From JAWPNA01 sp045402695 (lineage in GTDB: Bacteria; Acidobacteriota; Polarisedimenticolia; JACPZX01; DASXTC01): a stretch of DNA of 6,123 bases. The first letter of the stretch is position 1. Each line of letters begins with the position of its first letter. A program made the translations under genes and the position numbers. The stretch lies in contig JAWPNA010000349.1 of the NCBI GenBank assembly GCA_045402695.1, forward strand, positions 1 through 6,123. Reading direction: 5' to 3'. Positions 1-5,324 of the stretch are shown here, piece after piece. The notes beneath the pieces were generated by a model, which saw only the letters and a program-made list of their open reading frames with translations, did no database searches and was not told the DNA's origin.

Positions 1-353
1 CTGCGCACGCCGCAGACGACGGCCTTCACGCCCGCGATCGCGGAGGCCGCCACCGCTCGCCAGTTCGCCGGAAACAGGAACCCGTGAACCAGATCGACGC
101 GTCGCCGCCTCATGAGCGTCGCGAGGCGCGTCAGAGCGTCAGCCTCCCTCCACCCCCTCTTGTCCAGGACGATCACCTCGACACCCGCGGCGGCAAGCAT
201 CCCCTGGTAATGCCCACCGGCTTCGAACGTCATCACGATCGGAAGGAAGCGTTGCCTGTCGAGCCGCACCGCCAGCTCGTGCACCTGATTCTCGGCTCCG
301 CCGCGGGCAAGCTGCGCGATGAGGATCAGGACGCGGCGCGGGGAATCGGGCAT
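1..353 (-). CDS. GT-B glycosyltransferase family 4, N-terminal part (3' end cut by window edge)
   Basis: The frame opens at an ATG at 353-351 and stays open to the left edge, giving 117 residues. The protein begins MPDSPRRVLILIAQLARGGA, then E21-N-Q-V-H-E-L. A beta strand followed by a glycine-rich turn ending in GGAE (residues 18-21) is typical of the N-terminal acceptor-side domain of GT4 enzymes. Further on, VEVIVLDKRG (58-67) and VDLVHGFLF (86-94) match the second and third strands of that Rossmann fold. The nucleotide-sugar-binding C-terminal domain with its E-x7-E motif lies outside the window. The start is six bases after the stop of the phosphoglycosyl transferase gene, with a GAGGGGAG ribosome site overlapping that stop. 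By position it could be the PglA-like enzyme adding the second sugar to the lipid-linked first sugar (inference). The donor sugar cannot be told from this fragment. Confidence 0.9.
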   Translation of the reverse strand, partial: MPDSPRRVLILIAQLARGGAENQVHELAVRLDRQRFLPIVMTFEAGGHYQGMLAAAGVEVIVLDKRGWREADALTRLATLMRRRRVDLVHGFLFPANWRAVAASAIAGVKAVVCGVR

Positions 354-359
354 CTCCCC

Positions 360-968
360 TCATCCTCTCCGTCCGAGCGTCAGCACCACGGCGCACGTCC
401 TGAGCAGGATGGCGAGATCCGCGCGGAGCGATCGGGACCGGATGTACTCCAGGTCCTTCTCGAGTTTCTCGGGCAGGATTCTCTCGTTGTAGAACCGCTC
501 GGCATCGGCGGCGGCCTCGAGCGAAGCCGCCTGCGTCGTGGTGTAGTGGATCTGCCCGGGCCCTGTCAGGCCGGGCTTCGCTTTCAGCACCTCGCGCTGG
601 CGCTGCGTGTAGCGCGCCACGAAGTTGGGGGTCTCCGCGCGCGGCCCGATGAGCGTCATGTCGCCCTTCAGCACGTTGAGGAGCTGCGGCAGCTCGTCGA
701 TCTTGCTGTCTCTCAGGAACGCCCCCATCCGCGTGATGCGCGGATCGCGCCGCACCGCCGGCGTGGCGGCATCCGACCCCGCCTCGGCGCGCATGCTGCG
801 AAACTTGTAGATCGTGAAGGGGACGCCGTCCTTGCCCGCGCGGGTCTGGCGGAACAGAGCGCGGCCCTTCGAGTCGAGCCGGATCGCCAGCGCGGCCAGC
901 ATCAGCACGGGCGACAGCAGAACGAGCAGCGTCGAGGAGACCGCGATGTCCACCAAGCGTCTCAGCAT
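360..968 (-). CDS. PglC-like monotopic phosphoglycosyl transferase (undecaprenyl-phosphate sugar-1-phosphate transferase)
   Basis: This 202-residue protein has the small PglC-type length, not the long WcaJ/WbaP form. Residues 1-30 form one hydrophobic segment with the Ser-Pro pair (S19-P20) that kinks the re-entrant membrane helix in this family. Next come YKFRSM (54-59), the catalytic Asp-Glu pair in IDELPQL (D91-E92), LIGPRAE (106-112) and KPGLTG (131-136). The family attacks an NDP-sugar through the Asp, forms a covalent sugar-phosphate, and transfers it to undecaprenyl phosphate on the inner face of the cytoplasmic membrane, starting a glycan. The ATG at 968-966 was chosen because the family begins directly with the basic-hydrophobic segment; an upstream in-frame ATG at 1187 would add 73 residues of PIG-L shadow. 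The start overlaps the PIG-L stop by 7 bases, with GGGAG close upstream. The likely substrate is the UDP-4-amino-4,6-dideoxy sugar made by the neighbours (inference). Confidence 0.95.
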   Translation of the reverse strand: MLRRLVDIAVSSTLLVLLSPVLMLAALAIRLDSKGRALFRQTRAGKDGVPFTIYKFRSMRAEAGSDAATPAVRRDPRITRMGAFLRDSKIDELPQLLNVLKGDMTLIGPRAETPNFVARYTQRQREVLKAKPGLTGPGQIHYTTTQAASLEAAADAERFYNERILPEKLEKDLEYIRSRSLRADLAILLRTCAVVLTLGRRG

Positions 969-1624
969 ATCTCCCGCGAGACGGCGAACGCCTCGGCGGC
1001 CGGCAGGCCCGCCGCGCTTCCCCAGAAGCGGGCGCGCGCCTCGAGCGCTTCGCGCGAGCGCGGGTGCGGGTACGGCCTCACCTCGCTCGGGTACAGCGAG
1101 AACGCGTCCAGCTTCCTGTCGAGAACCCGCGAGATGTCCACGAAGCGCTGAGGGACGAACGGCAGCAGCCCTGCCGCGGGGCCCCACTCGGTTGCGGAGG
1201 GGGTCTCGAAGCAGTGGATGCCGCGCACGCCGGGAGCCGCGAATGGGCGCGTGGCCACCATCACCGCCTCAGACAGGATCCGGTGGTCCCGGTTGATGTC
1301 GCCCCAGTGGTGCGTGTAGATGATCTGCGGGTCGATCTTCAGGACGGCGTCCTCGATCGATCGGGCCACATCGCTCAGGCTCATCGCATCGAGACCCTGA
1401 TCCGGAAGCTCTCCGAACATCACGCGTTGCGCCCCAAGCCGCGCGGCCACGCTCTCCGAGATGCCGCGCATCACCACGGTTTGCTCCCGTCCGTAGCGGA
1501 GGTTGTCGCCGCAGCAGGCCAGCAGGATCGACACGTCGTCTCCCGATCGCGCGTGGTTCAGAATCGTCCCACCCGGCCCCAGCACCTCGTCGTCGGGATG
1601 CGCGCACACCACGAGGACCTTCAT
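962..1624 (-). CDS. PIG-L/LmbE-family zinc-dependent N-deacetylase
   Basis: This 220-residue protein starts MKVLVVCAHPDDEVLGPGG, the classic opening strand and AHPDDE motif of the PIG-L (GlcNAc-PI de-N-acetylase, MshB, BshB) fold. By family analogy H9, D12 and H114 (in GDINRDHR, 108-115) bind zinc and D11 is the general base. No signal peptide or membrane segment is visible, so a cytosolic enzyme acting on a nucleotide sugar or a lipid-linked sugar at the inner membrane face is likely. The ATG at 1624-1622 shares four bases (ATGA) with the formyltransferase stop and has no clear Shine-Dalgarno sequence, which fits translational coupling. An upstream in-frame start at 1705 would add 27 residues of shadow and was rejected. 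The substrate is unknown. The setting suggests removal of an N-acetyl group, perhaps at C2, from the amino sugar built by this operon (inference). Confidence 0.93.
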   Translation of the reverse strand: MKVLVVCAHPDDEVLGPGGTILNHARSGDDVSILLACCGDNLRYGREQTVVMRGISESVAARLGAQRVMFGELPDQGLDAMSLSDVARSIEDAVLKIDPQIIYTHHWGDINRDHRILSEAVMVATRPFAAPGVRGIHCFETPSATEWGPAAGLLPFVPQRFVDISRVLDRKLDAFSLYPSEVRPYPHPRSREALEARARFWGSAAGLPAAEAFAVSREIC

Positions 1625-2574
1625 GCGGCGCGGGCCGGACACTGCATCCGGCGTCCTTGAAGATGCTCGAGCGCCGCCGCCGCTACTTCCGACTCCGATT
1701 CCCACTGCACCCTCTTCAACGTGAGATGCCCGTCGCCTGTGGCCACCACCAGCCCCCCGGCAGGATCGATTCCGACCACCTCTCCTGGATTTCCTGGAGG
1801 AGCTCCCTGGCCGCAGACCCGCGCCTCCCAGACGAACAGTCTACGTCCATCCACGAGGCTGAACGCCCCCGGGTACGGATGCGTCAACGCCCGGACCCAG
1901 TTGTGCAGCTCGCGCGCGCCGCGCGACCAGTCGATCAGCCCATCGTCCGGACGCCGCTTCGGCATCACCGTGGCCTTCGCGTGATCCTGCGGCGACCGCG
2001 GCGCGCGGCCTTCTTTCAGAAGCGGGAGGTTCTCCTTCAACATATCGATCGCCGCGGCGGCCACCTTGTCATAGCCCGAGGCGCAGGTGTCCACATTCGA
2101 GATCGGGATGCGTCGCTGCGCGATGATGTCGCCGGTGTCCGCTCCCTCGTCGAGGAAGAACATCGTGTTGCCCGTTTCGGCCTCGCCGTTGATGATCGCC
2201 CAGTTCACCGGGGCCCGCCCTCGGCACCGCGGCAGGAGGCTCGCGTGAAACCCCACGCATCCCAGCAGCGGGATCTTCAAGATCGCGGCAGGCAGCAGCC
2301 GCGTCCACCCGATCACCAGGATCAGGTCGGGGGCCGCGGCCCGCACTTGTTCCAGAACGGGCGCGTTACCGAGGTCACGCGCCTTGAGCAATGACACCCG
2401 GAGAATCCTCGCCGCGTCATCGAACGGGACCGCGCCCGAAGTCATTGCCGCGACCGAGTCTGGCAGTGTCACGATGCCGGTGAACCGCTCTGCCGACGCC
2501 GTCATGGCGTCGAGGCAGCGCCGCGCCTCGTGCACGGCGCCCACGAAGAGGATCCGGCACGCAGGCGCGCTCAT
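1621..2574 (-). CDS. Sugar N-formyltransferase (Fmt/ArnA-N family), probable NDP-4-amino-4,6-dideoxy sugar formyltransferase
   Basis: This 317-residue protein has a Rossmann-like N-terminal formyltransferase domain, with LILVIGW (84-90), GFHASLLPRCRGRAPVNWAI (108-127), and LDEGADTGDIIAQ (141-153). H110 and D146 match the catalytic His and Asp of methionyl-tRNA formyltransferase. The family's NxH motif reads G-F-H here, so the usual Asn is Gly at 108. A C-terminal OB-like domain follows, with IDWS (214-217) and VRALTHPYPGAFS (227-239), which resembles ArnA and sugar formyltransferases more than tRNA enzymes. Such enzymes use N10-formyl-tetrahydrofolate to formylate a sugar amine in the cytosol. 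The ATG at 2574-2572 overlaps the aminotransferase stop as ATGA. That coupling to a sugar aminotransferase supports formylation of the newly made amine. A housekeeping tRNA formyltransferase role is unlikely in this setting. Confidence 0.92.
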   Translation of the reverse strand: MSAPACRILFVGAVHEARRCLDAMTASAERFTGIVTLPDSVAAMTSGAVPFDDAARILRVSLLKARDLGNAPVLEQVRAAAPDLILVIGWTRLLPAAILKIPLLGCVGFHASLLPRCRGRAPVNWAIINGEAETGNTMFFLDEGADTGDIIAQRRIPISNVDTCASGYDKVAAAAIDMLKENLPLLKEGRAPRSPQDHAKATVMPKRRPDDGLIDWSRGARELHNWVRALTHPYPGAFSLVDGRRLFVWEARVCGQGAPPGNPGEVVGIDPAGGLVVATGDGHLTLKRVQWESESEVAAAALEHLQGRRMQCPARAA

Positions 2575-3728
2575 CTCATGTGCCCCCGAGCCACCGACAG
2601 CACCGTCTGGATGACACACTCCACCTCCGCGCGCGCGAGGGATGGATAGAGCGGCAACGACAGCGACGATCGGTAGATCTCCTCGGCCACGGGGAAATCA
2701 TGAGGACCGATTCCCAGGGCCTTGCGGTACAGCGGATGGTGGCCCAGGGGGATGAAATGCACGCTGACGCCCACGCCGAGCCGCGTCAGCTCCTCGATGA
2801 ACCGATCGCGATCGATCGTCAACGCCTTGGTGTCGAGGCGCAGGATGTACAGGTGCCACGCATGGCCCGCCTCGGGGCGCGTCTCCGGGACAATCAGGCC
2901 TTTCACATCCTTGAAGGCGGCCTGATAGGCTTCCACGATCTTCAGCCGGGCCGCCTGCATCTCGTCAAGCCGCCGGAGCTGCACCAGGCCGAGAGCCGCC
3001 TGCAGGTCGGGGAGGTTGTACTTGAAGCCATCCTCCACGATCTCGTAGGACCAGGATCCGCGCGCGGTGTAGCGCTTCTGACCGTCGCGGCTCATGCCGT
3101 GGTATCCCAGGATCGAGAGCCGGTCGTTCAGACCGTCATCGTCGGTGGTGACCATCCCCCCCTCGCCCGTCGTGAGATTCTTCGTGGCGTGGAAACTGAA
3201 CACGGTCATGGGGCTGATCGTCCCCACGGCCCGCCCGCGGTATGACGCCGGGAGAGCGTGGGCCGCGTCCTCGATCACCGTGAGTCGGTGCCGCCGGGCC
3301 AGGTCCCCGATCTCGTCCATGGCGCACGGATGACCCGCGATGTGCACCGGAAGGATCGCGCGGGTACGGGACGTGACGGCCGCCTCGGCCGCGGCCGGGT
3401 CGAGATTGGCGGTGTCTCTCTCCACGTCGGCGAGCACCGGACGGGCCCCTGCGTGCAGGATCGCCGCGGCGCTCGCGGTGAACGTGTAGGGGGTGGTGAT
3501 CACCTCGTCGCCCGCGCCCACCCCCGCGGTCTTCAGAGACAGGTGCAGTCCCGCGGTGCAGGAGGAGACGGCCACCGCGTGACGGCTTCCGATCCGGGCG
3601 GCGAACTCCTCCTCGAACTGCCTCGCACGGGGACCGGTCGTGATCCACAAAGAGCGCAACGTCTCAACCACCGCGTCGATCTCGGCCTGGGTGATGTCGG
3701 GCCTCGCGAACGGGATGAAATCGGCCAT
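2571..3728 (-). CDS. DegT/DnrJ/EryC1/StrS PLP-dependent nucleotide-sugar aminotransferase
   Basis: This 385-residue protein is full length for the family. It opens with IPFARPDI (5-12) and a WITTGPRARQFEEEFA block (28-43). The cofactor pocket is visible in SSCTAGLHLSL (55-65), the EDAAHA motif (153-158) with D154 facing the pyridine nitrogen and H157 behind it, and SFHATKNLTTGEGGM (178-192), where K183 forms the Schiff base. N238 in KYNLPDLQAALG is the usual residue reaching over from the dimer partner. The family transfers an amine from glutamate to a keto nucleotide sugar. With a 4,6-dehydratase upstream, a PglE-like 4-amination of UDP-4-keto-6-deoxy-GlcNAc is the best guess; 3-amination or a dTDP substrate cannot be excluded. 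The ATG at 3728 is three bases past the glycosyltransferase stop, with an excellent GGAAGG ribosome site inside the end of that gene. Confidence 0.95.
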   Translation of the reverse strand: MADFIPFARPDITQAEIDAVVETLRSLWITTGPRARQFEEEFAARIGSRHAVAVSSCTAGLHLSLKTAGVGAGDEVITTPYTFTASAAAILHAGARPVLADVERDTANLDPAAAEAAVTSRTRAILPVHIAGHPCAMDEIGDLARRHRLTVIEDAAHALPASYRGRAVGTISPMTVFSFHATKNLTTGEGGMVTTDDDGLNDRLSILGYHGMSRDGQKRYTARGSWSYEIVEDGFKYNLPDLQAALGLVQLRRLDEMQAARLKIVEAYQAAFKDVKGLIVPETRPEAGHAWHLYILRLDTKALTIDRDRFIEELTRLGVGVSVHFIPLGHHPLYRKALGIGPHDFPVAEEIYRSSLSLPLYPSLARAEVECVIQTVLSVARGHMR

Positions 3729-3731
3729 CCG

Positions 3732-4697
3732 CTACCTTCCCGCGTCGGGCGTGCGCAGCGCGCGGCCCGAGCCCGCGTGGGGCCTGCCCATCACGCCGAA
3801 CAGTCCGAGCAGCAGTCCCGTCCCGTAGGCGACGTGGATGACGAGCGCCGCGACCGGCACGAGGGCCAGCCCCGGCAGGCGACGCGCGGGAGCAGCCCCG
3901 CCCTCCTCCGGCGGCGGGCCGCTGATGGCGCAGAACGAGAGCGCGAGCAGGCTGTGCAGGGCGAGAGCGCTCGCGGCCGCCGCCAGCGCCGCCGGATGAG
4001 AGACTCCCGCGGCGAGGAGCGCCACGAGCGCCAGGACGAAGGCCGGAGGCGCCAGGTGCCGCAGCGCGATCATCGAAGGGACGCGCGCCATCACGCGCGG
4101 CTTCCACCAGCCGTACCGGAAGTACTGTTCAAACAACGCGGAGGCCGACGCGCGCGGGCGGTACCACGAGCGGATGGCCGGGTTCAGGACGATGCGGCCT
4201 CCACGCGCGCGAATCCTGTAGTTCAGCTCGTCGTCCTGGTTTCTGACCAGCTCCTCGTCGTACCCGCCGAAACGGCTGCTGGTGGCCAGCGCGACCGCGC
4301 GTGAGAAGGTCGAATCCGGGTTGGAGATCATGACGCCACCCGCGCCGTCGGCGCCTGTGCGCTGAAGCGTCTCGACGCAGCGGCTGATGTAGTCGGGCGC
4401 GACGCGGGTGTGGCCATCCACGCGCACGACGATCTCTCCTTTGCAGCGTGCGATCCCGATGTTCATGGCGGCCGGGACGATGCGGGCCGGGTTGTCCGTG
4501 AGGGTCACCCTCTCGTCGCCGGCGGCGACCGAGGAGACGATCCGCCGCGTCCCATCGTCCGACATCCCGTCGGCCACGATCACTTCGTACCGATCCTGTG
4601 GATAGTCCTGCGCCAGGACGGCGCGAAGGCAGGAGTCCATCGATGCGCATTCGTTGCGCGCGGGGATCATCACGCTGACGAACGGCGCGCAGGTCAC
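3732..4697 (-). CDS. ExoA-like family 2 glycosyltransferase, apparently with an internal deletion
   Basis: From the GTG at 4697 the protein has 321 residues. The GT-A fold shows in FVSVMIPARNE (6-16), DGMSDDGT (43-50, nucleotide binding), and VRVDGHTR (91-98), where D94-G-H96 is the DxD-equivalent metal site of this subgroup. RNQDDELNYRI (152-162) holds the catalytic acidic pair and QYFRYGWWK (191-199) is the membrane-interface motif. Three C-terminal hydrophobic stretches (about 215-235, 236-257 and 275-302) anchor it in the inner membrane, as in succinoglycan-type ExoA enzymes. As I recall the family, about 30-35 residues separate the SSxFG motif (140-144) from the F/YDEELVRNQDDE block, including a conserved VDTVYFGAxRR-like stretch. 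Here SSRFG runs directly into GYDEEL. It may thus be impaired or an unusual variant. GTG was preferred because AGG lies 8 bases upstream and the homology begins at once; a TTG at 4730 would add 11 residues. Confidence 0.88.
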   Translation of the reverse strand: MTCAPFVSVMIPARNECASMDSCLRAVLAQDYPQDRYEVIVADGMSDDGTRRIVSSVAAGDERVTLTDNPARIVPAAMNIGIARCKGEIVVRVDGHTRVAPDYISRCVETLQRTGADGAGGVMISNPDSTFSRAVALATSSRFGGYDEELVRNQDDELNYRIRARGGRIVLNPAIRSWYRPRASASALFEQYFRYGWWKPRVMARVPSMIALRHLAPPAFVLALVALLAAGVSHPAALAAAASALALHSLLALSFCAISGPPPEEGGAAPARRLPGLALVPVAALVIHVAYGTGLLLGLFGVMGRPHAGSGRALRTPDAGR

Positions 4698-4731
4698 ACG
4701 ACCAGCCTGTGCAGGGGCTCCGATCCGCAAG

Positions 4732-4765
4732 GGATCCGGGCCCGCGGCAAGGACCGCGGCGATCC
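4732..4765 (-). repeat. GC-rich two-part hairpin between the HTH gene and the glycosyltransferase gene
   Basis: The inner arms are perfect six-base copies of CCGCGG (4742-4747 and 4754-4759) around a six-base loop. The outer arms, GGATC at 4732-4736 and GATCC at 4761-4765, also pair, with unequal unpaired bases between the two stems. There is no run of T on the minus strand afterwards, so it is not a standard intrinsic terminator. It sits after the HTH stop (4786) and before the GTG start at 4697. It could stabilise or punctuate the message between the regulator and the biosynthetic genes, but chance pairing in GC-rich DNA is possible. Confidence 0.35.
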
Positions 4766-4785
4766 GCTGCGCGTTCTCGCGGCGA

Positions 4786-4992
4786 TCACATCGTCTTCAG
4801 GACGATGCGGTTCGCGTCCAGCCACTTCATCAGCTCCATCCTCTTGTAGCGGAGAGCTGAGGTCTTGCCGGCCCCGATCCGGTACGCGGGCAGGTGTCCG
4901 GTCTTGGTGAGCGCCCAGAGTTTGGTCCGTCCGATCTTGAGCAACCGCTGGGCTTCTCTGCTTGTCAGGATCTCATCGATGTCTCTGGACAT
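4786..4992 (-). CDS. Small excisionase/BldC-like helix-turn-helix DNA-binding protein
   Basis: From the ATG at 4992 the protein has 68 residues: MSRDIDEILTSREAQRLLKI, then GRTKLWALTKTGHLPAYRIG and a tail with LRYKRMELMKWLD. The order LTSREAQRLL (helix 1), IGRTKLWALTKTG (turn and recognition helix), LPAYRIG (beta wing) and RYKRMELMKWL (last helix) is that of the winged MerR-like domain called HTH_17 or excisionase family, and of the small regulator BldC. There is no effector or enzymatic domain. A GTG at 5016 in the same frame would add eight residues (MTRQRWWG) and overlaps the stop of a possible small upstream ORF as GTGA; neither start has an ideally spaced ribosome site. The gene ends 88 bases before the glycosyltransferase GTG on the same strand. 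No integrase, att site or phage gene is visible, so a role as operon regulator seems likelier than excision (inference). Confidence 0.85.
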   Translation of the reverse strand: MSRDIDEILTSREAQRLLKIGRTKLWALTKTGHLPAYRIGAGKTSALRYKRMELMKWLDANRIVLKTM

Positions 4993-5012
4993 ACCCCACC
5001 ATCGTTGTCTGG

Positions 5013-5126
5013 TCACCCCGCCATGCCCTGCGTCCGTCTGGCGAACATCCGGACGAACACGGGCCCATCACCCTTTCTTCTTTTCCTGTCCCGATCCGAG
5101 CAGCGCTTGTCGTCGTAGCGGCCCAT
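5013..5126 (-). CDS. Possible 37-residue basic leader protein, unrecognised
   Basis: The ORF runs from an ATG at 5126-5124 to a TGA at 5015-5013: MGRYDDKRCSDRDRKRRKGD, then GPVFVRMFARRTQGMAG. I recognise no family. In its favour, GGAG lies six bases before the ATG, about 29 of 36 sense codons after the start end in G or C like the neighbouring genes, and its TGA overlaps the alternative GTG start of the HTH gene as GTGA. It is very rich in Arg, Lys and Asp, with no hydrophobic segment. A GTG at 5153 would extend it to 46 residues but has a weak ribosome site. Against it are its short length and the fact that GC-rich DNA readily holds open frames. It may be a translated leader that couples to the HTH gene, or a chance ORF. 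Confidence 0.4.
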   Translation of the reverse strand: MGRYDDKRCSDRDRKRRKGDGPVFVRMFARRTQGMAG

Positions 5127-5200
5127 GAGCGTCTCCAGGGCGCTCGCAGACACTCGGCCGCGAAGGTGCGCTCTCCCCCGCTCAAGGAGAAGACACCACG

Positions 5201-5220
5201 GGCCTCTCCGGAAGGCCGGA
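5201..5220 (-). promoter_or_regulatory. Competing hairpins in the transcript leader
   Basis: Two short stems share bases and cannot form together: GGCCT (5201-5205) with AGGCC (5213-5217), and TCCGG (5207-5211) with CCGGA (5216-5220) around a four-base loop. They lie about 30-50 bases after the predicted transcription start. No T run follows, so this is not an obvious terminator or attenuator. The call is weak because short GC stems are common at this base composition. Confidence 0.2.
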
Positions 5221-5257
5221 AGAGCAATGGCTCAGAATGGATCCGGGACGACCCGAG

Positions 5258-5286
5258 CATATACCGCCAGAGGTGTCCCAAGTCAA
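5258..5286 (-). promoter_or_regulatory. Sigma70-type promoter reading into the HTH/glycan operon
   Basis: On the minus strand a TTGACT -35 box (5286-5281, five of six consensus bases) is followed by an exact 17-base spacer and a TATATG -10 box (5263-5258, four of six). A start near 5251 would give a leader of about 125 bases to the possible small ORF and about 260 bases to the HTH gene. The stretch from 5281 to 5324 is clearly more AT-rich than its surroundings, as expected for a promoter. It lies just after the dehydratase stop (5327-5325), so the downstream genes can be transcribed separately from the dehydratase. No intrinsic terminator was seen after the dehydratase, so read-through is also possible. 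Confidence 0.55.
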
Positions 5287-5293
5287 GTGAAAA

Positions 5294-5317
5294 TGAACGA
5301 TACTGAACAAGCGGAAC
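5294..5317 (-). repeat. Three GAAC direct repeats about one helical turn apart, upstream of the promoter
   Basis: On the plus strand TGAAC occurs at 5294-5298 and 5304-5308, and GAAC again at 5314-5317, giving start-to-start spacings of 10 and 9 bases. On the transcribed strand these read as GTTC boxes on one DNA face, at about -43 to -66 from the predicted start, just upstream of the -35 box. That is where an activator contacting RNA polymerase would bind, possibly the small HTH protein encoded downstream (inference). The units are only four to five bases long, so chance is possible. Confidence 0.35.
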
Positions 5318-5324
5318 CAGAGAT

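Noticed and set aside
84..1151. Plus-strand ORF of 355 residues
   Set aside because: It lies opposite three well-supported minus-strand genes, is rich in Arg, His, Gln and Pro with no recognisable motif, and is a mirror of their GC-rich third positions.
1621..2574. Housekeeping methionyl-tRNA formyltransferase
   Set aside because: It is coupled to a sugar aminotransferase, lacks the N of the N-x-H motif, and no peptide deformylase gene is adjacent; the C-terminal motifs fit sugar formyltransferases better.
3258..4304. Plus-strand ORF of 348 residues
   Set aside because: It is antisense to the aminotransferase and glycosyltransferase genes, low in complexity (Arg, Gly, Gln, Asp), and has no family signature.
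4786..5016. HTH protein as the excisionase of an integrated element
   Set aside because: There is no integrase, tRNA, attachment-like repeat or phage gene in the window, and the gene lies in line with the glycan operon.
5258..5268. GGCGGTA resembling the ops (RfaH/JUMPstart) element of polysaccharide operons
   Set aside because: It overlaps the predicted -10 box and would not be transcribed, and the rest of the ops consensus is missing; chance match.
5287..5324. Terminator after the dehydratase gene
   Set aside because: No GC stem followed by a T run is present on the minus strand; the region is better explained as the promoter upstream area.
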